Positions 54,863-63,170 of a stretch of DNA of 64,000 nt are shown here, one piece after another. The first letter of the stretch is position 1, and every line of letters begins with the position of its first letter. The position numbers and the translations under genes are program-made. The notes beneath the pieces are model-generated. The model made no database searches and had not been told where the DNA came from. It saw only the letters and a program-made list of their open reading frames with translations. The stretch is from Castellaniella sp035707805 (lineage in GTDB: Bacteria; Pseudomonadota; Gammaproteobacteria; Burkholderiales; Burkholderiaceae_B): NCBI GenBank assembly GCA_035707805.1, contig DASSTS010000039.1:62001-126000 (forward strand). Reading direction: 5' to 3'.

Positions 54863-56100
54863 GCCCGATGCGCTTCCCCGCCTCGGGACGCTGGCTGGTG
54901 GCCGCCAGCCTGCTGTTGCTGGCCGCCAACCTGCGGCCCCTGTTTCCCAGCACCGCCGTCCTGCTGCCCGACCTGGGCCGGGGCCTGGGCCTGTCGGCCG
55001 CGGCCGCCGGCTACCTGACCACCCTGCCGGTCCTGTGCATGGGGGTCTTCGCCCCCCTGGCGCCGCGCGGCGCCCAGCGCCTGGGCGTGGAACGCACACT
55101 GCTCCTGGCATTGCTGCTGATCACGATCGGCACGGCCCTGCGCGGCGTCCTGGACGTCACGAGCCTGTTCCTGGGCACCGCCATGGCCGGCGCCGGCATC
55201 GCCTGGGGCAACGTCCTGCTGCCCAGCCTGGTCAAGCGCGATTTCGCCGATCGCGCGGCGCTCATGACCGGCCTCTACACCATGAGCCTGGTGGGTGGGG
55301 CGGCCCTGGCCGCCGCCACCACCCTGCCCCTGACCCATTTCATGGGCGGCCGGTGGTCCCTGGGTCTGGCCATCTGGGCGATTCCGGCCCTGCTGGCGCT
55401 GGCGGCCTGGGCCCCCGTGGCCTGGCGCGCCGGCGCGCGCCAGGCCGCCAGGCCGCGCATGCTGCCGGTCCAGGGCCTGCGCCGCGACGGACTGGCCTGG
55501 GCGGTGACGCTGTTCATGGGGCTGCAGTCGGCCCTGGCCTATTGCGTGCTGGGCTGGATGGCGCCCATGCTGCGCGACGGGGGTCTGAGCGGCACCGAAT
55601 CGGGCCTGGTCACGTCCGTCTCCATCCTGCTGCAGGTGGTGTCCTGCCTGCTCACGCCGCTGCTGGCCGCGCGCAGTCGCGACCAGCGGGCGCTGGCCGT
55701 GCTGCTGTCGGCCACGGCCACGCTGGCGCTGGTCGGCATGGTGCTCGGCCCGCGCTGGGCGGTCTGGCCCCTGGCGGTCGTGCAGGGCATCGGCCAGGGA
55801 GGGCTCTTCGCCCTCGCCCTGATGCTGATCGTGCTGCGGTCCCGCGATGCGCACGTGGCCGCCCACCTTTCCAGCATGGCGCAGACGACCGGCTACGTGC
55901 TGGCGGCCAGCGGGCCGCTGCTGATCGGCGTGCTGTATGCGTGGACAGGCGGGTTCCGCGCCGCCACCGTCCTGATCGGGCTGCTGGGCCTGGCCACGGC
56001 GGCGGCCGGCTGGTGCGCCGGACGCAATGCGCTGGTGCGGGCGCACGTGCTGTCGGCGGACGACGGCCCGCAGGCGGCGCCGCAAGTGCCGGGCGCCTGA
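54859..56100 (+). CDS. MFS transporter, CynX/NimT-like
   Basis: A 413-residue major facilitator with 12 predicted membrane helices, opening with a CynX-like helix (ANLRPLFPSTAVLLPDL) and GIAWGNVLLPSLVKRDFADR in the fourth to fifth helices, and GIGQGGLFALALMLIVLRS in the second half. The CynX/NimT branch includes cyanate- and 2-nitroimidazole-related transporters, but most members are uncharacterised. It overlaps the fsr-like gene by four bases, so both are expected together. The substrate cannot be told. Confidence 0.88.
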   Translation: MSPMRFPASGRWLVAASLLLLAANLRPLFPSTAVLLPDLGRGLGLSAAAAGYLTTLPVLCMGVFAPLAPRGAQRLGVERTLLLALLLITIGTALRGVLDVTSLFLGTAMAGAGIAWGNVLLPSLVKRDFADRAALMTGLYTMSLVGGAALAAATTLPLTHFMGGRWSLGLAIWAIPALLALAAWAPVAWRAGARQAARPRMLPVQGLRRDGLAWAVTLFMGLQSALAYCVLGWMAPMLRDGGLSGTESGLVTSVSILLQVVSCLLTPLLAARSRDQRALAVLLSATATLALVGMVLGPRWAVWPLAVVQGIGQGGLFALALMLIVLRSRDAHVAAHLSSMAQTTGYVLAASGPLLIGVLYAWTGGFRAATVLIGLLGLATAAAGWCAGRNALVRAHVLSADDGPQAAPQVPGA

Positions 56101-56128
56101 AAAAGACGGTCCCGGCCGCCCAAAAGAA

Positions 56129-56154
56129 ATGGCCTGCGCGTTCGCGCAGGCCAT
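56129..56154. terminator. Bidirectional terminator between the MFS gene and fabB
   Basis: A perfect 12-bp stem ATGGCCTGCGCG / CGCGCAGGCCAT closes on a TTCG-type tip. An A-rich stretch (CAAAAGAAA) just before it gives a U-rich tail for the fabB direction. Confidence 0.8.
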
Positions 56155-56196
56155 CGTATCGGCCGGCGGCGGGGTCGCCCCGCCGGGCCGCCGGCC

Positions 56197-57414
56197 TTAC
56201 AGGCCGGCCTTGGAGAACACCAGCGTGGCGTTCGTGCCGCCAAAGCCAAAACTATTGGACAGGGCCGTGCGGATATCGGCCTTTTCCACCGTCTCGCGCA
56301 GGATGTTCATGCCCTCGGCGGCCGGGTCCAGGTGTTCGATGTTGGCCGAGGCCGCCACGAAACCGTGCCGCATCATCAGCAGCGTGTAGACCGCCTCGTT
56401 GACGCCCGCCGCGCCCAGCGCATGGCCGGAGAGCGACTTGGTGGAGGCGATCCAGGGCTGTTCGGCGCCGAACACGGCCCGGATGGCCTCAAGTTCCTTG
56501 ACGTCGCCCACCGGCGTGCTGGTGCCGTGAGTGTTGATGTAGTCCACGGGGCCTTCGACGCCCGCCAGCGCCTGGCGCATGCAGCGTTCGGCGCCCTCGC
56601 CGGATGGCGCCACCATGTCGTAGCCGTCGGACGTGGCTCCGTAGCCGACGATTTCGGCCAGGATCCGGGCGCCCCGGGCTTTCGCGTGTTCGTATTCCTC
56701 GACCACCAGGATGCCGCCGCCGCCCGAGATGACGAAACCGTCACGGTCGGCGTCGTAGGTGCGCGAGGCGCGCTCGGGCGTGTCGTTGTAGCGGGTGGAC
56801 AGCGCGCCCATGGCGTCGAACATGAAGGACAGCGACCAGTGCTCTTCCTCGGCGCCGCCGGCAAAGACGATGTCCTGCTTGCCCAGCTGGATCTGCTCGA
56901 CCGCGTTGCCGATGCAGTGCGCGCTGGTGGAGCACGCCGAGCTGATGGAATAGTTGACACCCTTGATCTGTGCGCCCGTGGCCAGGCACGCGGACACCCC
57001 GCTGGCCATGGCCTTGGTCACCATGTAGGGGCCGACGCGGCGCACGCCCTTGTCGTGCAGGGTCTGGATGCCCTCGTTGATGGCGGAATGCGAGGCGCCG
57101 CCCGCGCCTACGATCAGGCCGGTGCGGGGATTGGAGACGAGTTCGGGCGGCAGGCCGGCATCCTGGATGGCCTCCTGCATGGCCAGCCAGGCATAGGCGT
57201 GGCCGTCGGCCATGAAGCGGCTGAGCTTGCGGTCGATTTTGTCGAGCGCATCCAGGCGCACGGAGCCCGCCACATGGGACCGCAGGCCCTGTTCGGCGTA
57301 TTCCGGCTGGTAGGTGATGCCGGAACGGCCCGTACGCAGACTGTCGAGGACCTCGGCCTGATTGTTGCCCAGGCTGGATACGATGCCCATCCCGGTGACG
57401 ACCACGCGACGCAT
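56197..57414 (-). CDS. fabB: Beta-ketoacyl-ACP synthase I FabB
   Basis: A 405-residue condensing enzyme. The Cys-His-His triad is C161 (SSACSTSAH), the histidine of NTHGTSTPVGD and that of KSLSGHALGAAG; SNSFGFGGTNATLVF ends the protein. FabB elongates acyl-ACP and is needed to extend the cis-3-decenoyl-ACP made by FabA, the anaerobic route to unsaturated fatty acids. It follows fabA by 11 bases, the arrangement found in many proteobacteria, and ends at a strong hairpin shared with the convergent MFS gene. Confidence 0.96.
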   Translation of the reverse strand: MRRVVVTGMGIVSSLGNNQAEVLDSLRTGRSGITYQPEYAEQGLRSHVAGSVRLDALDKIDRKLSRFMADGHAYAWLAMQEAIQDAGLPPELVSNPRTGLIVGAGGASHSAINEGIQTLHDKGVRRVGPYMVTKAMASGVSACLATGAQIKGVNYSISSACSTSAHCIGNAVEQIQLGKQDIVFAGGAEEEHWSLSFMFDAMGALSTRYNDTPERASRTYDADRDGFVISGGGGILVVEEYEHAKARGARILAEIVGYGATSDGYDMVAPSGEGAERCMRQALAGVEGPVDYINTHGTSTPVGDVKELEAIRAVFGAEQPWIASTKSLSGHALGAAGVNEAVYTLLMMRHGFVAASANIEHLDPAAEGMNILRETVEKADIRTALSNSFGFGGTNATLVFSKAGL

Positions 57415-57425
57415 AATCGGGCCTC

Positions 57426-57938
57426 CTAGAAATTGTCCGTGCGGGTGAACAGACCCACCCGCAAATCATGGGCCACGTAGATCTCGTGGCCGTCGACTTC
57501 CATGCGCGCGTCGGCGATGCCCATGACGAGCTTGCGCATCATGACGCGCTTCATGTCGATGTGATAGCGCACCAGGCGGGCGGTGGGCAGGACCTGCCCG
57601 GTGAATTTGACCTCGCCCACGCCCAGCGCGCGGCCCCGGCCCTGGCCGCCGCAGCAGCCCAGGAAGAAGCCGACGAGCTGCCACATGGCGTCCAGGCCGA
57701 GGCAGCCCGGCATGACGGGGTCGCCCTGGAAATGGCAGTCGAAAAACCACAGGTCGGGGCGGATGTCGAGCTCGGCGATGATCTCGCCCTTGCCGTGCGG
57801 CCCGCCCTGATCGTCGATGCGCACGATGCGGTCGAACATCAACATGGGCGGCAGCGGCAGTTGGGCGTTGCCCGGGCCAAAGAGTTCCCCGCGCCCGCAT
57901 GCCAGCAGTTCGTCGTAGCTGTAGCTGTGTTTTTCCAT
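57426..57938 (-). CDS. fabA: 3-Hydroxydecanoyl-ACP dehydratase/isomerase FabA
   Basis: A 170-residue hot-dog-fold enzyme, near the E. coli length of 172. The catalytic pair is H69 (FFDCHFQGDPVMPG) and D83 (GLDAMWQLVGF). It dehydrates 3-hydroxydecanoyl-ACP and isomerises trans-2- to cis-3-decenoyl-ACP, starting unsaturated fatty acid synthesis. The ATG at 57938 gives MEKHSYSYDELL, the usual N-terminus; a longer 21-codon extension is open but not family-like. A TATACT hexamer at 58018-58023 on the minus strand may be its -10. fabB follows. Confidence 0.96.
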   Translation of the reverse strand: MEKHSYSYDELLACGRGELFGPGNAQLPLPPMLMFDRIVRIDDQGGPHGKGEIIAELDIRPDLWFFDCHFQGDPVMPGCLGLDAMWQLVGFFLGCCGGQGRGRALGVGEVKFTGQVLPTARLVRYHIDMKRVMMRKLVMGIADARMEVDGHEIYVAHDLRVGLFTRTDNF

Positions 57939-58069
57939 GATGCCCCGTGTGAAAACCGGTCCGCCAGCCGCTCTGCGTAACGCCAGAACGCAAGCCTTCA
58001 AAGTAGATAAGCCTCACAGTATAACCTGAGCCTTCCGCCGGGCCGGCAGGCGGGGATGCGCTCCTTGAG

Positions 58070-58564
58070 CTAGGGCTGGGCAGCCGTGTACCAGACCGTG
58101 ACCGTCCCGCGGATGAACAGCGGCGGACCGTCTCCGCCCCAGTGCAGGACCCGGTGCACCAGCAGCATGGGGCCCTGCGCCGCACGCCCCTCGAAAATCC
58201 GCGTGTTCAGGTGCGAGCCCTGCATCCGGACGCAGGGTCCCAGCGCCGAGCCCCAGCACAGGTCGGTGGCGACCTGCGCCCGGCTGTCATAGCGGCGCGA
58301 CGCGTAGACCCGGGTGATCCGCGCGCCGGCGGGAATCGCAGCATAGTCGCGCCCCGGCTCGAAAGTCACGGTGACCGCCCGGCCCACCGCCTGCAGGCCC
58401 TGGCTGGTGCGGTCCTGTGTCCAGGCCCGGTCTACCGCCGCCGAGACCCCGGCCCACCCCAGCAGCGCGGCCGCAAGCAGCAGGCCCGGCAGGCCTGCGC
58501 GCGGGCGGGCGGGCGCGCGGCGGGAGACGGGCTGGCCAGGGTTCCACGGGCGCCGGCGCGCCAT
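58070..58564 (-). CDS. Small secreted protein, possibly FlhE-like
   Basis: A 164-residue protein with a basic N-terminus (MARRRPWNPG, RRAPARPR) and one hydrophobic signal segment (GLLLAAALLGWAGVSA). The secreted part has two cysteines, in DLCWG and PCVRMQG. Its pattern, with IPAGARITRVYASRRY, a cysteine pair around the middle and the ending RGTVTVWY, recalls FlhE, a periplasmic flagellar accessory protein. No flagellar genes are near, so this stays tentative. The ATG at 58564 is used; another at 58591 lies nine codons upstream. Neither has a ribosome site. It could instead be an unrelated lineage-specific protein. Confidence 0.5.
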   Translation of the reverse strand: MARRRPWNPGQPVSRRAPARPRAGLPGLLLAAALLGWAGVSAAVDRAWTQDRTSQGLQAVGRAVTVTFEPGRDYAAIPAGARITRVYASRRYDSRAQVATDLCWGSALGPCVRMQGSHLNTRIFEGRAAQGPMLLVHRVLHWGGDGPPLFIRGTVTVWYTAAQP

Positions 58565-58612
58565 GGAAGAAGCAGTCGCGCATGGATTCATGGGGCGAGT
58601 ATATTGCGTGTC

Positions 58613-59383
58613 ATGTGCATCGCCTACCTGTCGCTCGGCCATCCCGACTGGCCCGTCCTGATCGCCGCCAACCGCGACGAATTCCATGCGCGGCCGGCCA
58701 GCCCCGCCGGCCCCTGGCCCGGCCGCCCGGACATCGTGGCCGGACGCGACCTGGAGGCCGGCGGCACCTGGCTGGGCTGCGGCCCGGACGGCCGCTATGC
58801 GCTGCTGACGAACTACCGCGAGCCGGGCTTTTCCGCGCCGGCGGGCGCGCCGTCGCGCGGCACGCTGGTGCGCGACTACCTGCTGGGCGAGACCGGCGCG
58901 GCCGACTACGGCGAGGCCATCGCCCGGCGGGCGCGGGGCTGGGCGGGCTTCAACCTGATCCTAGGCGGCCCGGACGGGAGCTGGTACGTCGGCAACCGCG
59001 ACGCCTCGCCGGCCCCGCGCCGGCTGGCACCGGGCACCCACGTGCTGTCCAACCACCTGCTGAACACGCCCTGGCCCAAGACCCTGCGGCTGCGCGCGGC
59101 GCTGGACGCGCTGCCCCCGGAAGGCTGGGTGCGCGAGCCGGACCGGGTCTTCGCCCTCTTGCGCGACACAACCCCGGCACCCGAGGCCGAGCTGCCGCGC
59201 ACCGGCCTGAGCCCGGCGCGCGAAAAACTGCTGAGCAGCCCCTTCATCGTCAGCCCCGAATACGGCACCCGCTGCTCGACGGTGATCGCCATCGGCGCGG
59301 ATCAAAGCATTCTGCTGAGCGAGCAGAGCTACGGCCCCGACGGCCTGCCCACCGAGCGGCACGACTGGCGCCTGCCTCGCTAA
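58613..59383 (+). CDS. NRDE (TANGO2) family protein
   Basis: A 256-residue protein beginning MCIAYLSLGHPDWPVLIAAN, with the defining NRDE motif at residues 20-23. Cys2, exposed after methionine removal, is the expected N-terminal nucleophile of this Ntn-hydrolase-like fold. Other family blocks are GGTWLGCGPDGRYALLTNYR, TLVRDYLLG, HVLSNHLLNTPWPK and GTRCSTVIAI. Human TANGO2 is linked to haem and lipid handling, and bacterial roles are unproven. The start is set by the MCI motif. It is divergent from the FlhE-like gene, with only 48 bases between the start codons. Confidence 0.92.
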   Translation: MCIAYLSLGHPDWPVLIAANRDEFHARPASPAGPWPGRPDIVAGRDLEAGGTWLGCGPDGRYALLTNYREPGFSAPAGAPSRGTLVRDYLLGETGAADYGEAIARRARGWAGFNLILGGPDGSWYVGNRDASPAPRRLAPGTHVLSNHLLNTPWPKTLRLRAALDALPPEGWVREPDRVFALLRDTTPAPEAELPRTGLSPAREKLLSSPFIVSPEYGTRCSTVIAIGADQSILLSEQSYGPDGLPTERHDWRLPR

Positions 59384-59416
59384 AATGACGTTTTCCCTCT
59401 TCCACAGGACATTCCC

Positions 59417-59881
59417 ATGAGCACCGGCCTTGCCAGCCAGATCACCGAAGCCGTCAAATCCGCCATGCGGGCGCACGATAGCGTGCGGCTGGGCACCTTG
59501 CGCCTCCTGCAGGCCGCGATCAAGCAAAAGGCCGTGGACGAGCGCATCGAGCCCGACGATGCCATGATCATCGCCATCATCGAGAAGCAGGCCAAGCAGC
59601 GCCGCGAATCGATCGCCGCCTTCGAGGGCGCCGGGCGCACCGACAGCGCCGACCAGGAACGCGCAGAGCTGGACATCCTGAAGGAATTCCTGCCCCAGGG
59701 CGCCAGCCCCGAGGAAATCGCCGCCGCCATCGAGGCGGCGGTGTCCGAGGCCCAGGCCAAGGGCCTGCAGGGCGGCGCCGCCATGGGCGCCGTCATGGGG
59801 CGGCTGAAGACCGCCCTGGCCGGCCGCGCCGACATGTCCGCGGTCTCGGCCCAGGTTAAGGCCCGCCTGAGCGGCGCCTGA
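59417..59881 (+). CDS. GatB/YqeY domain protein
   Basis: A 154-residue YqeY protein, a free-standing copy of the helical tail domain of the GatB amidotransferase subunit. Blocks seen: VKSAMRAHDSVRLGTLRLL, the KQAKQRRESIAAFEGAGR middle helix, and ELDILKEFLPQG followed by MGAVMGRLKTALAGRADMS. The domain binds tRNA in GatB; the role of the short protein is not settled. An AGGA lies before the ATG. In many bacteria the gene lies near rpsU and dnaG, which are not seen here. It converges with the OYE gene 15 bases on. Confidence 0.93.
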   Translation: MSTGLASQITEAVKSAMRAHDSVRLGTLRLLQAAIKQKAVDERIEPDDAMIIAIIEKQAKQRRESIAAFEGAGRTDSADQERAELDILKEFLPQGASPEEIAAAIEAAVSEAQAKGLQGGAAMGAVMGRLKTALAGRADMSAVSAQVKARLSGA

Positions 59882-59896
59882 TCCCTGCCGGCGGGC

Positions 59897-60913
59897 TCAG
59901 GCCGGCGAAAGCGCCTCGGTGCAGGGCCTGAGCTCCAGCCCCTCCGCCAGGCGCTGGACCAGGTCCGGATTGCAGACGAACGCCCGTCCGAAGGCGACCG
60001 CATCGCCCTCGCGGGTCTCGATGGCCTGCTGGGCGGATTCCAGGTCGTAGCCCTCATTGAGCACCAGCGCACCGCCGAAGGCCTGGCGGATGACCGGCGT
60101 CAATGCGTCGTCGCCGGGACGCTCGCGCACGCAGACGAAGGCCAGGCGCCGCTTGCACAATTCGCGCCCCACGTGGCGATACAGGCCGACGGGGTCGGAA
60201 TCCCGCATGTCGTGCCGGTCCCCGCGCGGCGACAGGTGCACTCCGATGCGCCCCGCGCTCCAGACGCCGATGCAGGCGTCGACGATCTCCAGCAGGAAGC
60301 GGCTGCGGTTGGCCACCGGGCCGCCATACTCGTCCTGGCGGCGGTTGGAGCCGTCATGCAGGAACTGGTCGATCAGATAGCCGTCGCCGGCGTGGATCTC
60401 GATGCCGTCGAATTCCGCCAGCCGGGCATAGCGCGCCGCCTGGTCGAAATCGGCCACGATCCGCCGGATCTCGTCCGGATGCAGGCTGCGCGGGATGACG
60501 TAGCGCGCGGGGTCGAGTTCGCCCGCCACGGCGCCCGAGCGGCAGGCGATGGCGCTGGGCGCGACCGGCATCTCGCCGGAGAGGAATTCGGGGTCCGACA
60601 CGCGGCCCGCGTGCCACAGGCGCAGGAAGATCCTGCCGCCGCGGTCGTGCACGGCCTCGGTGACACGGCGCCAGCCCTGCACCTGGGCGGAATTCCAGAT
60701 GCCGGGCATGCCCGGGTAGCCGACCCCCAGGGGGGACACGGACGCAGCCTCGGTGACGATCAGGCCGGCGGCGGCCCGCTGGGCGTAGTAGGCGCGCAAT
60801 GCATCGTCGGGGACCCTGCCCTGGGCGGGGCGGATGGCCGCGCAGGGCGCCATGACGATGCGATTGCGCAGCAACACGTCACCCAACTGCAGCGGATCCA
60901 GCAAACTTGTCAT
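59897..60913 (-). CDS. Old Yellow Enzyme family NADH:flavin oxidoreductase
   Basis: A 338-residue FMN-dependent ene-reductase-type protein with an (alpha/beta)8 barrel. The opening NRIVMAPCAA has a cysteine (C24) as in the thermophilic-like/YqjM class; LRLWHAGRVSDPEF, YLIDQFLHDGSNRRQDEYGG and VAFGRAFVCNPDLVQRL are further family blocks. The usual substrate-anchoring His-x-x-Asn/His pair is here H174-A-G-D177, so the second residue is acidic. It would reduce activated C=C bonds or nitro groups with NAD(P)H. The ATG at 60913 lacks a ribosome site. It is divergent from ktrA. Confidence 0.92.
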   Translation of the reverse strand: MTSLLDPLQLGDVLLRNRIVMAPCAAIRPAQGRVPDDALRAYYAQRAAAGLIVTEAASVSPLGVGYPGMPGIWNSAQVQGWRRVTEAVHDRGGRIFLRLWHAGRVSDPEFLSGEMPVAPSAIACRSGAVAGELDPARYVIPRSLHPDEIRRIVADFDQAARYARLAEFDGIEIHAGDGYLIDQFLHDGSNRRQDEYGGPVANRSRFLLEIVDACIGVWSAGRIGVHLSPRGDRHDMRDSDPVGLYRHVGRELCKRRLAFVCVRERPGDDALTPVIRQAFGGALVLNEGYDLESAQQAIETREGDAVAFGRAFVCNPDLVQRLAEGLELRPCTEALSPA

Positions 60914-61074
60914 ATCATGCAATCGAAACGCGACACCGGAACTGCGAGACAGTTTGCTGCAACGCACAATCCAGACATCAAAATACTTTAAAAATCCATC
61001 AGGGTTTTTACCAGAATTTTGACGCGCTGACTATCGGCGGAGCTGCCGGGGGCCGCGCGACACACAGGAGACCC
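60914..61074. promoter_or_regulatory. Divergent leader between the OYE gene and ktrA
   Basis: A 161-base gap with an AT-rich core (about 60975-61022). AAAAA/TTTTT flank a ten-base segment at about 60990-61009. It must hold both promoters; several TA-rich hexamers exist but no convincing -35/-10 pair. An AGGAGA Shine-Dalgarno for ktrA lies at its end. Confidence 0.4.
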
Positions 61075-61731
61075 ATGGGACAATTCGCCGTAATCGGACT
61101 GGGACGCTTTGGCGCGGCCACCTCGCTGGAACTCATGCGCCTGGGCCATTCGGTGCTGGGCGTGGACATCGACGGCCGCGTCGTCGACCAGCATGCCGAG
61201 CGGCTGACCCGCGCCGCCATCGCCGACGTGACGGACCGCGACGCGCTGGCCGAACTGGGCCTCGAGGAATACGACGTGGTGCTGGTCGCCATCGGCGAAG
61301 ACATCCAGGCCAGCCTGGTCTGCACGGTGCACCTCAAGTCCATGGGCGTGCGCACCCTGTGGGTCAAGGCCTCGTCGCGCGCGCACCACCTGATCCTGAC
61401 CAAGCTGGGCGTCAGCCGCATCATCCATCCCGAAGAGGAAATGGGCATCCGCATCGCCCAGGTCCTCAGCTACCCGATGGTCAACGACTACATCGCCCTG
61501 GGCAACGGCGACTTCGTGGTCGAGATCGAGGCCAGCGAGCTGCTCGACGGCCGCACGCTGGGCGACGCGCTCACGACCGATCCGCCCGGCCTCATCCAGG
61601 CGCTGCTGGTCAAGCGCAAGGGCGAGGCGACACCCCATCCGCCGGAACAGTTCGTCCTGCGCGCCAAGGACACGCTGATCCTGTTCGGCCCGCTGCAGCA
61701 GCTCAAGCTGGCCGCGCCCAAGCTGCGCTAG
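61075..61731 (+). CDS. ktrA: Potassium uptake regulatory subunit KtrA/TrkA
   Basis: A 218-residue cytosolic RCK protein. The nucleotide motif GLGRFG is at residues 8-13, followed by the acidic ribose-binding strand end VLGVDIDG; a TrkA-C domain (about 140-218) completes it. The ring of KtrA subunits binds ATP/ADP or NAD(H) and gates the KtrB channel. CAGGAG precedes the ATG at 61075. ktrB follows 13 bases later, so the two make one K+ uptake system. The size fits KtrA, not the doubled TrkA. Confidence 0.93.
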   Translation: MGQFAVIGLGRFGAATSLELMRLGHSVLGVDIDGRVVDQHAERLTRAAIADVTDRDALAELGLEEYDVVLVAIGEDIQASLVCTVHLKSMGVRTLWVKASSRAHHLILTKLGVSRIIHPEEEMGIRIAQVLSYPMVNDYIALGNGDFVVEIEASELLDGRTLGDALTTDPPGLIQALLVKRKGEATPHPPEQFVLRAKDTLILFGPLQQLKLAAPKLR

Positions 61732-61744
61732 GGCGGCGACCCGC

Positions 61745-63109
61745 ATGGCGCGACTGACCATCCACCCCCTGCAGGCCTACCGCCGCGCCCGCCGCACCGG
61801 GCAGCTGCAGGCCAGCCCGCCCGCCGTCCTGGCGGGCAGTTTCGTGGCCCTGATCCTGCTGGGGACCGCGCTGCTGTCGATGCCGGCCGCCCAGGCCCGG
61901 CCCATTGGCGTGTTCCAGGCGCTGTTCACGGCGGCCTCGGCCGTGACCGTCACCGGCCTGATGGTCATCGACCCGGTGCGCGACCTCACGGCCCTGGGGC
62001 AAGGCATCGTGCTGGCCCTGGTGCAGGTCGGCGGCATCGGTTTCGTCACCTTTGCCATCATCGCCTCGCTGACCCTGGGAAAGCGCGTCAGCCTGAAATA
62101 CCAGGCCCTGGCGCTGGAAGCCTTCAACCAGACCAGCGTCGCCCGGATCCGGCAGACCGCCCTGACCGTACTGAAATTCTCGCTCGCCATCGAGGGGGCC
62201 GCCATCCTGATCCTGACCCTCTGGTGGTGGCGGCACGACAGCCTGGGCCACGCCTTCCTCATGGCGGGCTTTCACGTGGTCTCGGCCTTCAACAACGCCG
62301 GCATCACCCTGTTTTCCGACAGCCTGACGTCCTTCACCGGCGACCCGGTGACCACCTTCGTGCTGACGGGCTGCATCGTCCTGGGCGGGCTGGGGTTCAG
62401 CGTCCTGGCGGACATCTATCACAAGCGCGCCTGGCGGACCCTGGGCTACTACACCCGCCTGATGCTGATCGGGACCGGCGTGCTGAACCTCTGCGCCCTG
62501 GCGCTGTTCTGGCTGATCGAGTCGCACAACCCGGCGACGCTGGCATCGCTGCCGCTGCCCAGCCAGGGGCTGGCGTCCTGGACCCAGGTGGTGAGCGCGC
62601 GCACGGCGGGCTTCGCCAGCATGGACGTGGAGCAGCTGCGCGACAGTTCGCGTTTCCTGCTGGCGGCGCTGATGTTCATCGGCGGCGGCTCGCTGTCGAC
62701 GGCAAGCGGGATCAAGCTCGGCACATTCATCATCCTGCTGGCGGTGGTACGCGCCTACGTGCTGCAGCGCAAGGACGTGGTGCTGATGCGCCGCACCGTC
62801 GCGCCCGAGGCCATCCACAAGGCGCTGGCCCTGCTGATGGTGTCGGGCCTGCTGGTCTGCGTCGGGATCTTCCTGCTGAGCCTGCTGGAATCGCAGCCCT
62901 TCATGGCGATCCTCATGGAGGTCATCTCGGCGTTCAGCACGACCGGCCTGAGCCCGGATCTGACCCCGACGCTCAGCGTGCCGGGCCAGACCCTGCTGAT
63001 GCTGCTGATGTTCATCGGCCGCCTCGGCCCCCTGACACTGGTCTACAGCCTGGGCACCCAGCGCCACAGCCGCGTCCGCTATCCCGAGGCGTCCATCCAG
63101 ATTGGCTGA
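61745..63109 (+). CDS. ktrB: Potassium uptake channel subunit KtrB/TrkH
   Basis: A 454-residue membrane protein of the Trk/Ktr/HKT superfamily with four covalently joined M1-P-M2 repeats. The selectivity-filter segments are VTVTGL, SAFNNAGITLF, SARTAGFASMD and AFSTTGLSPD, each with the conserved glycine. MFIGGGSLSTASGIKLGTF is the intramembrane gating loop of the third repeat. It carries K+ (often with Na+ help) into the cell under KtrA control. It follows ktrA and ends 61 bases before the next gene. Confidence 0.94.
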   Translation: MARLTIHPLQAYRRARRTGQLQASPPAVLAGSFVALILLGTALLSMPAAQARPIGVFQALFTAASAVTVTGLMVIDPVRDLTALGQGIVLALVQVGGIGFVTFAIIASLTLGKRVSLKYQALALEAFNQTSVARIRQTALTVLKFSLAIEGAAILILTLWWWRHDSLGHAFLMAGFHVVSAFNNAGITLFSDSLTSFTGDPVTTFVLTGCIVLGGLGFSVLADIYHKRAWRTLGYYTRLMLIGTGVLNLCALALFWLIESHNPATLASLPLPSQGLASWTQVVSARTAGFASMDVEQLRDSSRFLLAALMFIGGGSLSTASGIKLGTFIILLAVVRAYVLQRKDVVLMRRTVAPEAIHKALALLMVSGLLVCVGIFLLSLLESQPFMAILMEVISAFSTTGLSPDLTPTLSVPGQTLLMLLMFIGRLGPLTLVYSLGTQRHSRVRYPEASIQIG

Positions 63110-63170
63110 AAGCCGGCCCGATGTACTACTATTGCCTTTTTCCCGACCCCAAACTCAAAGGATTGCGTCC

